This document shows, piece after piece, positions 8,337 to 15,749 of a stretch of DNA of 33,824 nucleotides; the first letter of the stretch is position 1, and each line of letters opens with the position of its first letter. Source of the stretch: a virus. The stretch is from IMG/VR virus record IMGVR_UViG_3300043540_000712, positions 1 to 33,824 of that record; one strand, written 5' to 3'. The notes under the pieces are model-generated. The model was not told where the DNA came from. It worked only from the letters and a program-made list of their open reading frames with translations, and ran no database searches. The translations under genes were made by a program, and so were the position numbers.

Positions 8337-8370
8337 GCTTGCGCCCCTTACCTCAGTGGATTGGCGCAAC

Positions 8371-8457
8371 TATTCATTGCACCCGAGAGTATTACGGTAT
8401 AATATCGAAAGTTGACGCTCCCGCTATACTGCGATGGCGTCTTGTAGGAGTGCACGG
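8371..8457. promoter_or_regulatory. Divergent promoter region between packaging block and DUF488-like gene
   Basis: An AT-rich island in otherwise GC-rich DNA. On the plus strand TATAAT (8398-8403) and TATACT (8425-8430) are good -10 candidates, although no perfect -35 stands at 17 bp; TTGCAC at 8377 is 15 bp from the first. The minus strand reads through TATTAT in the same stretch, which could serve the leftward packaging operon. TAGGAG at 8444-8449 is the ribosome-binding site of the plus-strand gene. Confidence 0.5.
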
Positions 8458-9084
8458 ATGAAAACCGCATCATGGTTCACGCCGCTGCCGGATGATCACA
8501 TCCGCATCGGCATTTCCCGCGGAGTGCCACGCCGGCAGGCCGCCGGCTATCGCGTGTTCCGCCAGCTCGCACCCGGCCCCTGGTTCAACAGCGTCGATGC
8601 CGAGGAATACTATCGACGATACCGCGCCGAAATCCTCGCACCGCTCGACCCCCGCACCGTCGCCGCCGAACTCACCGACCTCGCCGGCGGACGTATCCCC
8701 GTGCTGGTCTGCTACGAACGCCCAGGCGCCGGCGACTGGTGCCACCGCGCCATGGCCGCCGAATGGCTCGCCGCAGCCCTCGGCCGCACCGTCCCCGAAC
8801 TCGGCTACGAGACCCTGCCGCAGCACCAGCACCCGCTGATGCCGCCAGGTCTCAGCCAGCAGCCGAGTGCCATCGAGGTGCTGGACGTCACGCCCTACAT
8901 CGGCCGCCGGAACGTGGTCGATGGGGTCGAATACCGCGTCATCGGCGCCGACCCGCGGCAGCCAGGGCGGGCCATCGTCAGCACCGGCGCCTCGACCTTC
9001 TCCGCCGGACCGGTGAACCTGCGCCGCTACTTCCCGGCGGTTGGAGCTGCTGGAGCGGCTTCGGGAACTGCACCCGCCCGGTGA
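8458..9084 (+). CDS. DUF488-like protein (208 aa)
   Basis: The ATG at 8458 is chosen because AGGAG lies 7 bases upstream. Residues about 85-115 contain the DUF488 signature: a hydrophobic strand ending VLVCYERPG, then DWCHRAMAAEWLA (Cys-His-Arg followed by a helix). Residues 15-60 give the usual start with SRGVPRR and a PGPWFNS/YYRRY region. The C-terminal third is a separate, Gly/Ala-rich extension without a recognised domain. DUF488 proteins are found near DNA metabolism genes but have no settled biochemical role. It stands alone, with a strong terminator right after it, so it is probably a single-gene transcript. Confidence 0.72.
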   Translation: MKTASWFTPLPDDHIRIGISRGVPRRQAAGYRVFRQLAPGPWFNSVDAEEYYRRYRAEILAPLDPRTVAAELTDLAGGRIPVLVCYERPGAGDWCHRAMAAEWLAAALGRTVPELGYETLPQHQHPLMPPGLSQQPSAIEVLDVTPYIGRRNVVDGVEYRVIGADPRQPGRAIVSTGASTFSAGPVNLRRYFPAVGAAGAASGTAPAR

Positions 9085-9120
9085 GAGGATCACCGGTCCA
9101 CTGATGGTCGCCGCATGCAG

Positions 9121-9156
9121 CCGGCGCACCCAGGCCTGGGTGCGCCGGTTTCGTTT
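9121..9156 (+). terminator. Perfect 28-bp palindrome followed by T-rich tail
   Basis: Arms CCGGCGCACCCAGG (9121-9134) and CCTGGGTGCGCCGG (9135-9148) are exact inverse complements, followed by TTTCGTTT. In RNA this gives a stem of about 12 GC-rich pairs with a GGCC tip and a U-rich tail, 36 bases past the stop of the DUF488-like gene. It is a convincing intrinsic terminator. Confidence 0.85.
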
Positions 9157-9251
9157 GTATCGCGTGTAACCAGAGCACGGTAGCTGGCGCAGCTGCGCAC
9201 GAAAGCTCCAGTCATACAGCCGAATATTTATTGTGGTATCGGTCTTTGTTG

Positions 9252-9280
9252 TTGCTATATCGGTGTTATTGCAGTATAAG
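9252..9280 (+). promoter_or_regulatory. Sigma-70 type promoter for the 9.3-11.2 kb operon
   Basis: TTGCTA (9252-9257) and TATAAG (9275-9280) are separated by exactly 17 bp inside an AT-rich stretch (9220-9290), with the first gene starting 36 bp later. The upstream terminator isolates this unit, so a new promoter is expected here. Confidence 0.65.
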
Positions 9281-9315
9281 AATATATAGCGATCTCAACG
9301 CAAAGGCCGCCTCCG

Positions 9316-9753
9316 ATGCTCACAGCCCCCGCCCGCAAATATCGCCCCCGCAGGTCCTACGAGGCCCGCACCGGCGCCAACACACGCGCCGCCGCCATCC
9401 TCGCGAAGGCGGTGGTCGAGAAGCCGAAGTTCTTCGAGGACGCCGACGGCAACGTCGTCCGCGCCTGGAAGTCCTCCGAGATGTCGTCCTTCTCCAACGC
9501 CGACCTGGCCAACGCGCTTCGCAACCGCGTCGCCGTCGAACCCGGCGAAATGCTCGGCACCGTGCCGCCCTCCGCCATCAAGTATTGTGTCACCAAAGGC
9601 TGGCTGGTCCCGAACGAGGCCAGGACCCTTTACGCCGTCACCTTCAAGGCGGCCTGCGAACTCGATCTGCCGGTCCGCTTCAAGGGCGGCGCCAACCACG
9701 GCCGCCGCATCCCCTTCCTGAAAACCGCCCCTACCAGCAAGGCGAAGGGTTGA
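9316..9753 (+). CDS. Hypothetical phage protein (145 aa)
   Basis: First gene of a four-gene plus-strand unit. It starts at an ATG at 9316 with only a weak AAAGG upstream. It is basic at the start (RKYRPRRSYEARTGANTRAAA), with a central segment SNADLANALRNR and a later strand/turn rich part (SAIKYCVTKGWLVPN; YAVTFKAACELDLPVRF). A segment such as NADLANAL...AIKYCVTKGWL could be a winged-helix DNA-binding fold, but I cannot confirm this. There is no membrane segment. It is followed 5 bp later by the next gene. Confidence 0.7.
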   Translation: MLTAPARKYRPRRSYEARTGANTRAAAILAKAVVEKPKFFEDADGNVVRAWKSSEMSSFSNADLANALRNRVAVEPGEMLGTVPPSAIKYCVTKGWLVPNEARTLYAVTFKAACELDLPVRFKGGANHGRRIPFLKTAPTSKAKG

Positions 9754-9758
9754 GCGCG

Positions 9759-10001
9759 ATGCCGCCAACCAAGACCCAGCGGCTTATCGCCCTCATGCGA
9801 GCCGGTCAGTGGGACAAGGCGCTAGGCCTGGCCAACAGCTTCCGCCGCCTTGGCCCGCACCGCGACACCATCCGCCTCGCGCACGAATGCCGGGTGCATC
9901 CCCGGTTCTACCAGGCCCTCGGCCGTGATCCCCAGGCCGCCATCGCAGCCGGAATTGCGGCCCTGCAGGCCCTCTACCCCAGCAAACCGGACCAATCATA
10001 A
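9759..10001 (+). CDS. Hypothetical small phage protein (80 aa)
   Basis: Starts at an ATG at 9759 with AAGGG 9 bases upstream, immediately after the preceding stop. Helical and basic: KTQRLIALMRAGQWDKALGLANSFRRLG, then a segment ending RVHPRFYQALGRDP and an Ala-rich helix. Its two helical blocks resemble an all-helical protein-protein module. I do not recognise a named family. Its place before the Zn-ribbon and ParB genes suggests a shared function in DNA handling, by context only. Confidence 0.68.
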   Translation: MPPTKTQRLIALMRAGQWDKALGLANSFRRLGPHRDTIRLAHECRVHPRFYQALGRDPQAAIAAGIAALQALYPSKPDQS

Positions 10002-10022
10002 CCGGAACGGAAGGACAGATCG

Positions 10023-10241
10023 ATGTCTAACACACCGAAACGAAAGCCGCTGCCCCTGCGACGCCGCATCCCGCTGCGCCGGCTGGAGGAGGTCAGCGGC
10101 CGCAATGGCGGCATCTGCCTCGCCTGCAACGTCGAGAGCGAGGCCTACGCCCCGGACGCCACCGGGCAGCTCTGCCCGGTCTGCCGTCAGCCGCAGGTGC
10201 ACGGCCCCGAGGCCATCATGGCCGCCGGCCTGCACGCCTGA
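10023..10241 (+). CDS. Small zinc-ribbon protein (72 aa)
   Basis: A very basic N-terminus (KRKPLPLRRRIPLRRLEE) is followed by two Cys pairs: CLAC at about residue 32 and CPVC at about 51, spaced as in a zinc ribbon. GGAAGGA lies 7 bases before the ATG. A basic arm plus a zinc ribbon suggests nucleic-acid binding, perhaps as a transcription factor or an adaptor to the host polymerase. It lies between the 80-aa gene and parB in the same unit. Confidence 0.75.
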   Translation: MSNTPKRKPLPLRRRIPLRRLEEVSGRNGGICLACNVESEAYAPDATGQLCPVCRQPQVHGPEAIMAAGLHA

Positions 10242-10267
10242 GTCCTCGTAACGAGAAGGAAACAACA

Positions 10268-11212
10268 ATGCCCAGCAATGCGATCACGATCCCTGGCCGC
10301 GGCATCTCTGCCGCCGACCTGGTCCGCGAGCTGCCCATGGATCGGGTCGCCCCGGATCCGGATCAGCCGCGCAAGCTGTTCGACACCGCCGGCCTGCACG
10401 AACTGGCGGCATCGATCCACCAGAACGGGCTGCTCCAACCGATCACGGTTCGGTCGGCCGGCCCGGAGGCCTTCCTCATCGTCGCCGGCGAGCGTCGCTG
10501 GCGCGCGCATCAGCTGCTCGAAGAACCCACCATCCGGGCCATCGTTATCGAGCCGGCCGACACCGCCGAGGTCCGCGTCAAGCAGATCATCGAGAACGAC
10601 CAGCGCGTGGACGTCACCCCGTTGGAGCACGCCCGCTCCTACCAGGCCCTCATGGAGCTGACCGGCTGGACCGTCGAGGAACTCGCCAGGGCCATCGGCA
10701 AATCGCCCTGGCGAGTCACCGAGCGGACCGCCCTGCTCAGGCTCCGCCCCGAATACCAGCAGCTCCTGGAACGCGGACAGATGAAGCCGTCCGAGGGCAC
10801 CGAACTGGCGAGGCTGTCGCCGCGCTGCCAGGATGTGCTGTTCAAGGCGATCAAGGAGGGCCGCTGCGCCAACTACAACGACCTGCGGGCCGCCGCCACC
10901 GCGCTGGTCCAGGCCGAGGCACAGGCCTCGCTCATCGGCGACCTGCCCCCGCCACCGACCGCCGAGGAACGGCATGCCGCCCGCACCTTCGAGGACAAGG
11001 TCGCCAGGGCCGCCGCCCTGCTCCGGCAGGGCATCCACGACAACCAGGTCGTCGCCCTGCACAAGGTGAACCCATCCCGCGCCAGCACGCTGGCCGACCT
11101 GCTCGCCGCCATGCAACGCGACATCCGTCGCATCGAGGTCGCCTTGCGCGAGGTCGCAATCCAACAGGACCTCCTCGGAAAAGCGGGGGCAAACGAAACC
11201 ACTTTGCATTAG
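10268..11212 (+). CDS. ParB/RepB/Spo0J-family protein (314 aa)
   Basis: Has the order of a true ParB. The N-terminal CTP-binding/sulfiredoxin-like domain holds PDPDQPRKLFD (about 31-41), ASIHQNGLLQPITVR and the GERRWRAHQ motif (about 75-83). The central helix-turn-helix reads WTVEELARAIGKSPWRVTERTALLRL (about 135-160). The C-terminal third is helical with a possible coiled coil. GAAGGA precedes the ATG. No ParA ATPase is encoded in the window, so classical partition is incomplete. It could instead spread on phage DNA as a regulator or silencer, or pair with a ParA outside the window. It is last in its unit. Confidence 0.88.
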   Translation: MPSNAITIPGRGISAADLVRELPMDRVAPDPDQPRKLFDTAGLHELAASIHQNGLLQPITVRSAGPEAFLIVAGERRWRAHQLLEEPTIRAIVIEPADTAEVRVKQIIENDQRVDVTPLEHARSYQALMELTGWTVEELARAIGKSPWRVTERTALLRLRPEYQQLLERGQMKPSEGTELARLSPRCQDVLFKAIKEGRCANYNDLRAAATALVQAEAQASLIGDLPPPPTAEERHAARTFEDKVARAAALLRQGIHDNQVVALHKVNPSRASTLADLLAAMQRDIRRIEVALREVAIQQDLLGKAGANETTLH

Positions 11213-11611
11213 CGGAAGTTCTCAGTCGCCAGCCGCAACTGTTCCTGTTGGTGAGCGCCTGAAATGCCAGGGACGGGGTGGGGACCCCCCCCTGGCAATT
11301 CTGCGACGTATTACGCTTTCCCCAGCACCGGTCCCGTGCGAGGGGAGGGAGGGGGCTGACACCCCCTACCCCCAAGGGTGGTGGGGCGGCGCGAGTGGCG
11401 ACGTGGACGGCCGCAGACGTGCGAGCCGCGGGCTGGAAGGTCAGCCGGCTTGCGTTTCCGAAAGACGTTCTCGCAGGAGATAGCCTTCGAGCGCCCAGAC
11501 CTAGGCGCCGCAAGATCCGCGAGACAAGCATACTGACTGATGTCGCCCGGACACCACTGCGGGTAGGCATTCGACTTTGGGGCCGGTTACCCTGGCAGGG
11601 GTGCCGGCCCT
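11213..11611. other. Non-coding convergent interval with G/C-run hairpin
   Basis: About 400 bp between the ParB-family gene and the HNH gene, which converge on it. Arms TGCCAGGG (11265-11272) and CCCTGGCA (11290-11297) enclose GGGG and CCCCCC runs, giving a very stable hairpin that probably stops transcription on one or both strands. A second G-run block lies at 11340-11395. The open frames here are low-complexity and lack ribosome-binding sites, so I see no gene. A G-rich tract just beyond an HNH gene is also the sort of place where cos sites occur in HK97-like phages; that is speculation. Confidence 0.5.
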
Positions 11612-11917
11612 TCACTCGCCCCGAGCCGTGCGGGCGTTATGGCAGCCATCGCACAGCGGCATCAGGTTGCCCCAGGCGAGCCGCAGCTCTGGCCGCCGCC
11701 GCACCTTTTCGATGTGATGGACCTCGGTCGCGGCCTCAACCGTGCCGCGCCCGGAGCAGTCCTCACACAACGGGTGCTGCATCAAAAACGCCAGGCGCAG
11801 CCGACGCCATGCCGCATCGTAGCCCCTCGAGGCCGCGCTGCCGCGGGTCTCATCGGTGTCGCTCGGCCTCTGGCTAGGCAGCGCGCGGAGCCGGTGCTGC
11901 GGCGGACGATACGGCAA
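11612..11917 (-). CDS. HNH endonuclease (101 aa)
   Basis: Nicking or cutting nuclease with a beta-beta-alpha-metal fold. It shows the phage HNH order: RGYDAAWRRLRLAFLMQHPLCEDC (first Cys pair CEDC), then ATEVHHIEKV (His-His), GNLMPLCDGCHNART (Asn, then CDGC and His). The zinc-binding pairs CEDC and CDGC frame the active site. The TTG at 11917 is chosen because GAGGA lies 8 bases upstream and it starts just after the preceding stop. Such small HNH proteins often assist the terminase at cos sites, but this one is 5 kb from TerS with a plus-strand unit in between. Confidence 0.9.
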   Translation of the reverse strand: MPYRPPQHRLRALPSQRPSDTDETRGSAASRGYDAAWRRLRLAFLMQHPLCEDCSGRGTVEAATEVHHIEKVRRRPELRLAWGNLMPLCDGCHNARTARGE

Positions 11918-11928
11918 CGCCCGCGTCC

Positions 11929-12189
11929 TCAGTGGGCCGCGCGCCGTCCCCCGGCATGCTTCCTCGCCGAAGGGCGTCGATGCTTGACGGCTATGGCTGC
12001 CAGCCGATCGCTCACCCAGCGGCAGGTCTCGTGATATTCGGTCAGCAGAGCCGCCACTTCCTCGGGCAGCAGCTCGCGGCCGACCTGGTCGCGATGCACA
12101 CGCATTGCCTCGATCGCCGACAACGCATGGCCGGCCGAGGCGCCGATCGCCGCCTCGTGCAGTTGGCCGACCCAGCCGCGACGGCTCAC
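11929..12189 (-). CDS. Hypothetical small helical protein (86 aa)
   Basis: Starts at a GTG that overlaps the DUF3164 stop as GTGA, the signature of translational coupling. Helical throughout: GQLHEAAIGASAGHALSAIEAMRVHRDQ, then LLPEEVAALLTEYHETCRWVSDRLAAIAV, and a basic tail KHRRPSARKHAGGRR. No known motif. The basic tail suggests contact with nucleic acid. It lies between DUF3164 and HNH genes in one operon. The real status is good because frame, overlap and neighbours agree. Confidence 0.7.
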   Translation of the reverse strand: MSRRGWVGQLHEAAIGASAGHALSAIEAMRVHRDQVGRELLPEEVAALLTEYHETCRWVSDRLAAIAVKHRRPSARKHAGGRRAAH

Positions 12190-13052
12190 ACCGACGCCAG
12201 GTCGAGCGGCACCTGCTCCAGTTTTTCGTCCTCCGCCTTCCGCTCGTAGAAGCGGACATACTGCTTTCGGCCATCCACACGCACGCCGTTGCCGATCGCC
12301 TCCATAGCGCTTTTCCAGCGCGGATCGTCGATGGCGAGCCGCCGCAGTCCGAGGATGCGGCCGACGTTCAGCTTGCCCGCCTTGTCGACGTCGAAGGCGC
12401 CCATCACCATCGCGACCAGCTCTGCCCTGGCGCCTGCCGACCAATCATGGATGCACTGGTCCACCAGGTCCTTGGCGACCTGTAGCTCCGGCCCGAAGGC
12501 CAGCTGCTCCCCGATCGCCACCTGCACCCGCAAAGTGCCGTCGAACGTGGCCAGGGTGAGGTTGCCCTTGGCGCCGGCCGGCCTGGCGCCGTAGCTCTCC
12601 GCCAGCAGCGCCAGGAAGGCCTCGATGTCGCCGACGCAGGCTGCCTTGAACGCCGCGAGCTGAGCCGACATCGCCACCGCGCGCTCGTGCAGCTGGCGGA
12701 CCAGCGCGTCCTCAAGCAGCTGCTCCTGGCGCACCAGGGTGACCGGCACCAGCCGGCCCTGCGCATCGCGGAGATAGCCGTCCGGGACCGGAACTGCCGT
12801 TGCGGTCCGCGCCGGCGACGGTTCTGGCGCGGCCCCGCTCTGTGCGGCGGCCGGAGGCGGTGCGGCGATGGGTGGTGCTGACGCTCCCGCCGCCGCGTCC
12901 GATGCAGGGGCCCGCGTTTCCGATGTCGCTGCAGGGCCCGAGGTGTCCGACACAGGTTCCGGCGCGACAACCACGGGCGGTGCCGGCGGCGGCGCCGAGA
13001 TCGCATCTGCCGTAGCGCCGGCCGGTGGAGCCGGCTTCTGGTCACGCTTCAC
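12186..13052 (-). CDS. DUF3164 family protein (288 aa)
   Basis: DUF3164 proteins are encoded by Mu-like and other transposable or mosaic phages; their role is not settled. The match lies in the C-terminal two-thirds: VPDGYLRDAQGRLVPVTLV, AFKAACVGDIEAFLALLAESYG, GNLTLATFDGTLRVQVA, then DKAGKLNVGRILGLRRLAIDD and QYVRFYERKA near the end. The first 90 or so residues are a Pro/Ala linker, longer than usual for the family. The GTG at 13052 is chosen because GGAAGG stands 8 bases upstream; it overlaps the preceding gene by 11 bp. No membrane segment. Confidence 0.87.
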   Translation of the reverse strand: MKRDQKPAPPAGATADAISAPPPAPPVVVAPEPVSDTSGPAATSETRAPASDAAAGASAPPIAAPPPAAAQSGAAPEPSPARTATAVPVPDGYLRDAQGRLVPVTLVRQEQLLEDALVRQLHERAVAMSAQLAAFKAACVGDIEAFLALLAESYGARPAGAKGNLTLATFDGTLRVQVAIGEQLAFGPELQVAKDLVDQCIHDWSAGARAELVAMVMGAFDVDKAGKLNVGRILGLRRLAIDDPRWKSAMEAIGNGVRVDGRKQYVRFYERKAEDEKLEQVPLDLASV

Positions 13053-13272
13053 GCTGATCGCCTTCCACGGATTCGCGGGGATGCCGCGGCGGCTGCGCGC
13101 GGCTGTTCCGGCGGTCTCGTCCGCCGTTCGGAAATTGGTAGGGCCTGCCCTCCAGCAACGTCCCGCGCGTGATCGCGCCCCAGGAAATTGGGTCGCCGGC
13201 CCGCATCGCCGTGCGGTCCGCCAGGTCATACGCGGTGAAGCGGCGCCCGCGCACGGTCGCCTCAGCAGTCAC
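13042..13272 (-). CDS. Hypothetical small protein after recombinase (76 aa)
   Basis: Begins at a GTG overlapping the recombinase stop as GTGA and ends 11 bp inside the DUF3164 gene. An N-terminal ordered part (ATVRGRRFTAYDLADRTAMRAGDPISWGAI) is followed by a basic disordered tail rich in Arg and Pro. I do not recognise the family. The double overlap makes translation likely even though the protein is short. Confidence 0.62.
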   Translation of the reverse strand: MTAEATVRGRRFTAYDLADRTAMRAGDPISWGAITRGTLLEGRPYQFPNGGRDRRNSRAQPPRHPRESVEGDQREA

Positions 13273-14138
13273 AGCACCTCGTCCAGGTAGTCCGCCGAGC
13301 TGTCGCCGCGGCGTGCATGCGCGTAGCGGGTGGTGGTACCGAGCGAGGCATGGCCGAGGTTCTGCTGGACCACCTGCGGCGGCGCGCCGTTGTCGAGCGC
13401 ATGGCTCGCGTGGGAGTGGCGCAACCAGTGCGGCGAGACGCTGGCCAGCCCGACACGACGGCTCGCCCGCACCACGATGCGGTGCAACCAGCGGCGGTCG
13501 CGCCGTCGGCCGCCAGGTTCGGCGATCACCGGCGCCCCCGGCGGCATCGCCGGATTGAGCGCCATCAGCTCGCGCCACAGCGGCGCCGGCACCGTCACGG
13601 TGCGGGGCTTCGATCCCTTGCCGAGAATCTTCGCCTCGGCCGCGCCCTTGCGGCCAGGGGTCAGGTCGCGCCAGTTCAGCGCGCAGACCTCCGACGCGCG
13701 GAGGCCGCACAGATACAGCAGGCCGAGAGCCGCATGCCGCAGCGGGGCGGTCTCGGCGGCAATCAGCCGGCGGACATTCGCAGCGGTAATGATCTTCTCG
13801 GTCCCCGCCGCCGCCGGCTTCGGCACTTTCAGGCCGCGGCAGGGGTCAACCGTCAGCAGGCCGACCTCCAGCGCGAACCGGAACAGCGAGCGCACGGCGG
13901 CGATGCGCCGCGCCCGTGTGGCCGCGCTCAGTGCCGTGGCTGCGGTGTCCCAGGCCTGCAGATCCGCCAGCACGATCTGCGCCAGCGGCTTGCCCGCATG
14001 CGCCAGCAAACCCTGGACATCGTTGCGATAAGCTGACGCTGTATTGGGCGCCCTGTTGTGCAGCCACATGCGAAGCAGCATTTCGTCAGGGTTCGGCGGC
14101 GCTGTAAGTCCCTGATCTGACTGCAAGTTCTGGCTCAC
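13269..14138 (-). CDS. Tyrosine recombinase, XerC/XerD-like (289 aa)
   Basis: Site-specific recombinase. N-terminal SAM-like core-binding domain: LRMWLHNRAPNTASAYRNDVQGLLAHAG. Catalytic domain: GLLYLCGLRASEVCALNW (Arg), ILGKGSKPRTVTVP (Lys beta-hairpin), PHWLRHSHASHALDNG (His-x-x-Arg-His), LGHASLGTTTRYAHAR (His and the nucleophile Tyr). All catalytic positions are intact. The length equals XerC/D rather than large phage integrases. The start is uncertain: GTG at 14138 or TTG at 14156. It is a second recombinase, distinct from the att-adjacent integrase at 20.3 kb, and leads a minus-strand operon with DUF3164 and HNH. It might resolve multimers or act on the repeats just upstream (14144-14244). 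Confidence 0.92.
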   Translation of the reverse strand: MSQNLQSDQGLTAPPNPDEMLLRMWLHNRAPNTASAYRNDVQGLLAHAGKPLAQIVLADLQAWDTAATALSAATRARRIAAVRSLFRFALEVGLLTVDPCRGLKVPKPAAAGTEKIITAANVRRLIAAETAPLRHAALGLLYLCGLRASEVCALNWRDLTPGRKGAAEAKILGKGSKPRTVTVPAPLWRELMALNPAMPPGAPVIAEPGGRRRDRRWLHRIVVRASRRVGLASVSPHWLRHSHASHALDNGAPPQVVQQNLGHASLGTTTRYAHARRGDSSADYLDEVL

Positions 14139-14143
14139 AGACC

Positions 14144-14244
14144 TGACCCATAACAAGCATTATGTCCGAGCCCTGAAGCGTTATGGGTCAAATCCGACCC
14201 CGGTCCCCGACTTATTGAGACAGCCGCCAGGTCATTATGGGACA
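14144..14244. repeat. Repeated TTATGGG(T/A)CA motifs upstream of recombinase
   Basis: An exact 11-bp inverted pair, TGACCCATAAC (14144-14154) and GTTATGGGTCA (14180-14190), is 25 bp apart. A third copy with one change, TTATGGGACA, sits at 14235-14244, and a partial CATTATGTCC at 14158-14167. The first copy overlaps the presumed start of the recombinase gene. Such spaced copies fit an operator that controls the recombinase or a recombinase binding site. Confidence 0.5.
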
Positions 14245-14246
14245 CC

Positions 14247-14681
14247 TCAGAACCGGCCCGCGCCGGGCTGGCATGCGTCCCGCCGATGCTCCCGATCGCG
14301 CCCCCAGCGCGCGGAAACCCGTTGTGTTTGGCGCGCCCGCTCCGCCGCGCGCTCCACCTCGGCCAGCAGCCCCGGCCGGACCTGGCCAAGCACGACCTGG
14401 CGCTCGGCCGGCACCGTCAGCAGCTTCGAGACGTCGATCACCAGGCGATCGGCAAGCGCCGAGAACATCATCCGGTCCGACCAGTGGGTGAGTTCAACGT
14501 CGGTCGCCCGCTCCGGCTCCCGGAACCAGACGCGCCACAGCGCCACCTGGCCGCCGGCTGCGCGCGCAACCAGGCCAACGTGGCGGCCATGCCGCACCGC
14601 TGCGCCGCGCTGCAGCCGCTGATCTGTCGGGATTGTGGAGGGGCACCGGCGAACAGGCGTCGCCGCGATCATGCCCAACAT
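14247..14681 (-). CDS. Hypothetical protein upstream of recombinase (up to 144 aa)
   Basis: I do not recognise it. The middle and end read as a real folded protein: GGQVALWRVWFREPERATDVELTH, then MMFSALADRLVIDVSKLLTVPAERQ and a long helix LLAEVERAAERARQTQRV. The first 30 residues are basic. There is no clear ribosome-binding site before the ATG at 14681 or the next ATG at 14672, so the start is open; CTATAT just upstream could allow leaderless initiation. It is oriented like the recombinase and is separated from it by the TTATGGG motifs. Confidence 0.5.
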   Translation of the reverse strand: MLGMIAATPVRRCPSTIPTDQRLQRGAAVRHGRHVGLVARAAGGQVALWRVWFREPERATDVELTHWSDRMMFSALADRLVIDVSKLLTVPAERQVVLGQVRPGLLAEVERAAERARQTQRVSARWGRDREHRRDACQPGAGRF

Positions 14682-14809
14682 ATAGCGGAATCAGCCGCGA
14701 AATCTCCGGTCGATTTGCGGATTTCCGGATTTGTAATGCGAACCCGGCCTCAGTCCTCGATTTACGCCGAGTCCGTTGCAAAAAAATCTCCGGTGACAGT
14801 CATTTACTA

Positions 14810-14838
14810 TTGCCAGACAGGTAATTACTCAGTACAAA
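14810..14838 (+). promoter_or_regulatory. Promoter of the ArdC-type gene
   Basis: TTGCCA (14810-14815), 17-bp spacer, TACAAA (14833-14838), in an AT-rich pocket from 14765 to 14870. Transcription would begin near 14845, about 40 bases before the ATG of the antirestriction gene. Confidence 0.6.
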
Positions 14839-14885
14839 CAAATATAGATGGAGGATGGTCTTCACTATATTCGCAGGCACCGAAG

Positions 14886-15749
14886 ATGACCCGCCAATAC
14901 CAGCAAGTCACAGACCGCATCATCAGCATGTTGGAGAAGGGCGTGCGCCCCTGGTCGCAATCCTGGAATGCCCATGCCCGCGGCGGCCGGCCGCTCCGCC
15001 ATGACGGCACGCCCTATCGCGGCGCCAACGTGCTGAACCTCTGGGCCGCCGGCATGGCCCGCGGATTCACCAGCCCGTACTGGCTGACCTACAAGAAGGC
15101 CCAGGAGATGGGTGCCCAGGTGAAGCGGGGCGCCAAGTCCGAGCTCGCCTTCTTCGTCGGCACCGTGAAGCGGACCGAGGAACGGGACGGGGAGGACGTG
15201 GAGCGCACGATCTCCTTCCTGAAAGCCTACAACGTGTTCAACGCCTCGGAGGTCGAGGGGCTGGGCGCCCGCTACTACGCCCCGGCCGAATGCCCCGTGC
15301 TCGACGAGGCGAACCGGATCCTGGAGGTTGACCGCTTCATGGCGGCAACCGGCGCGAAGATCCACCACGGGGGTGGCCGTGCCTTCTACCGCAGGGACAC
15401 AGACGAAGTTTACATGCCCGAGTTCGGCAGTTTCGATTCTGCCTCGGCTTACTACGGCACGGCCTTGCACGTGCTAACACACTGGACCGGCGCCGAGAAG
15501 CGGCTGGATCGGACCTTCGGCAAGCTGTTCGGCGATCCCGATTATGCCTTCGAGGAGCTGGTCGCCGAGCTGGGTGCTGCCTACCTGTCGGCCGACCTGC
15601 GGATCAACGCGGAGCCGCGCGAGGATCACGCCAGCTACATCAGTGGCTGGCTCAAGGCGCTGCGGGACGACAACCGCAACATCTTCCGGGCCGCTGCCTA
15701 CGCCGAGAGGGCGGCCGGATACCTGCACGGGTTGCAGTCGGTCGCTTGA
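14886..15749 (+). CDS. ardC: ArdC-type antirestriction protein with altered zincin motif (287 aa)
   Basis: ArdC proteins protect incoming DNA from type I restriction and pair an N-terminal ssDNA-binding domain with a C-terminal zincin domain. Here the N-domain shows QVTDRIISMLEKGVRPW, YRGANVLNLW, then WLTYKKAQEMGAQVKRGAKSELAFF and FLKAYNVFNASE. The C-domain ends with FEELVAELGAAYL and SGWLKALRDDNRNIFRAA, both canonical. However, the expected HExxH is HVLTH (residues 195-199): the catalytic Glu is Val at codon 15471-15473, and the usual following His is Ala (TGAE). Full length is otherwise kept. It is the first gene right of the recombinase and is transcribed from its own promoter. It may be catalytically dead yet still bind DNA. 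Confidence 0.92.
   Translation: MTRQYQQVTDRIISMLEKGVRPWSQSWNAHARGGRPLRHDGTPYRGANVLNLWAAGMARGFTSPYWLTYKKAQEMGAQVKRGAKSELAFFVGTVKRTEERDGEDVERTISFLKAYNVFNASEVEGLGARYYAPAECPVLDEANRILEVDRFMAATGAKIHHGGGRAFYRRDTDEVYMPEFGSFDSASAYYGTALHVLTHWTGAEKRLDRTFGKLFGDPDYAFEELVAELGAAYLSADLRINAEPREDHASYISGWLKALRDDNRNIFRAAAYAERAAGYLHGLQSVA

Noticed and set aside
14286-14885. 200-codon in-frame extension upstream of the ArdC-type protein
   Set aside because: The promoter at 14810-14838 lies inside it, the sequence is low complexity, and known ArdC proteins begin near the ATG at 14886.
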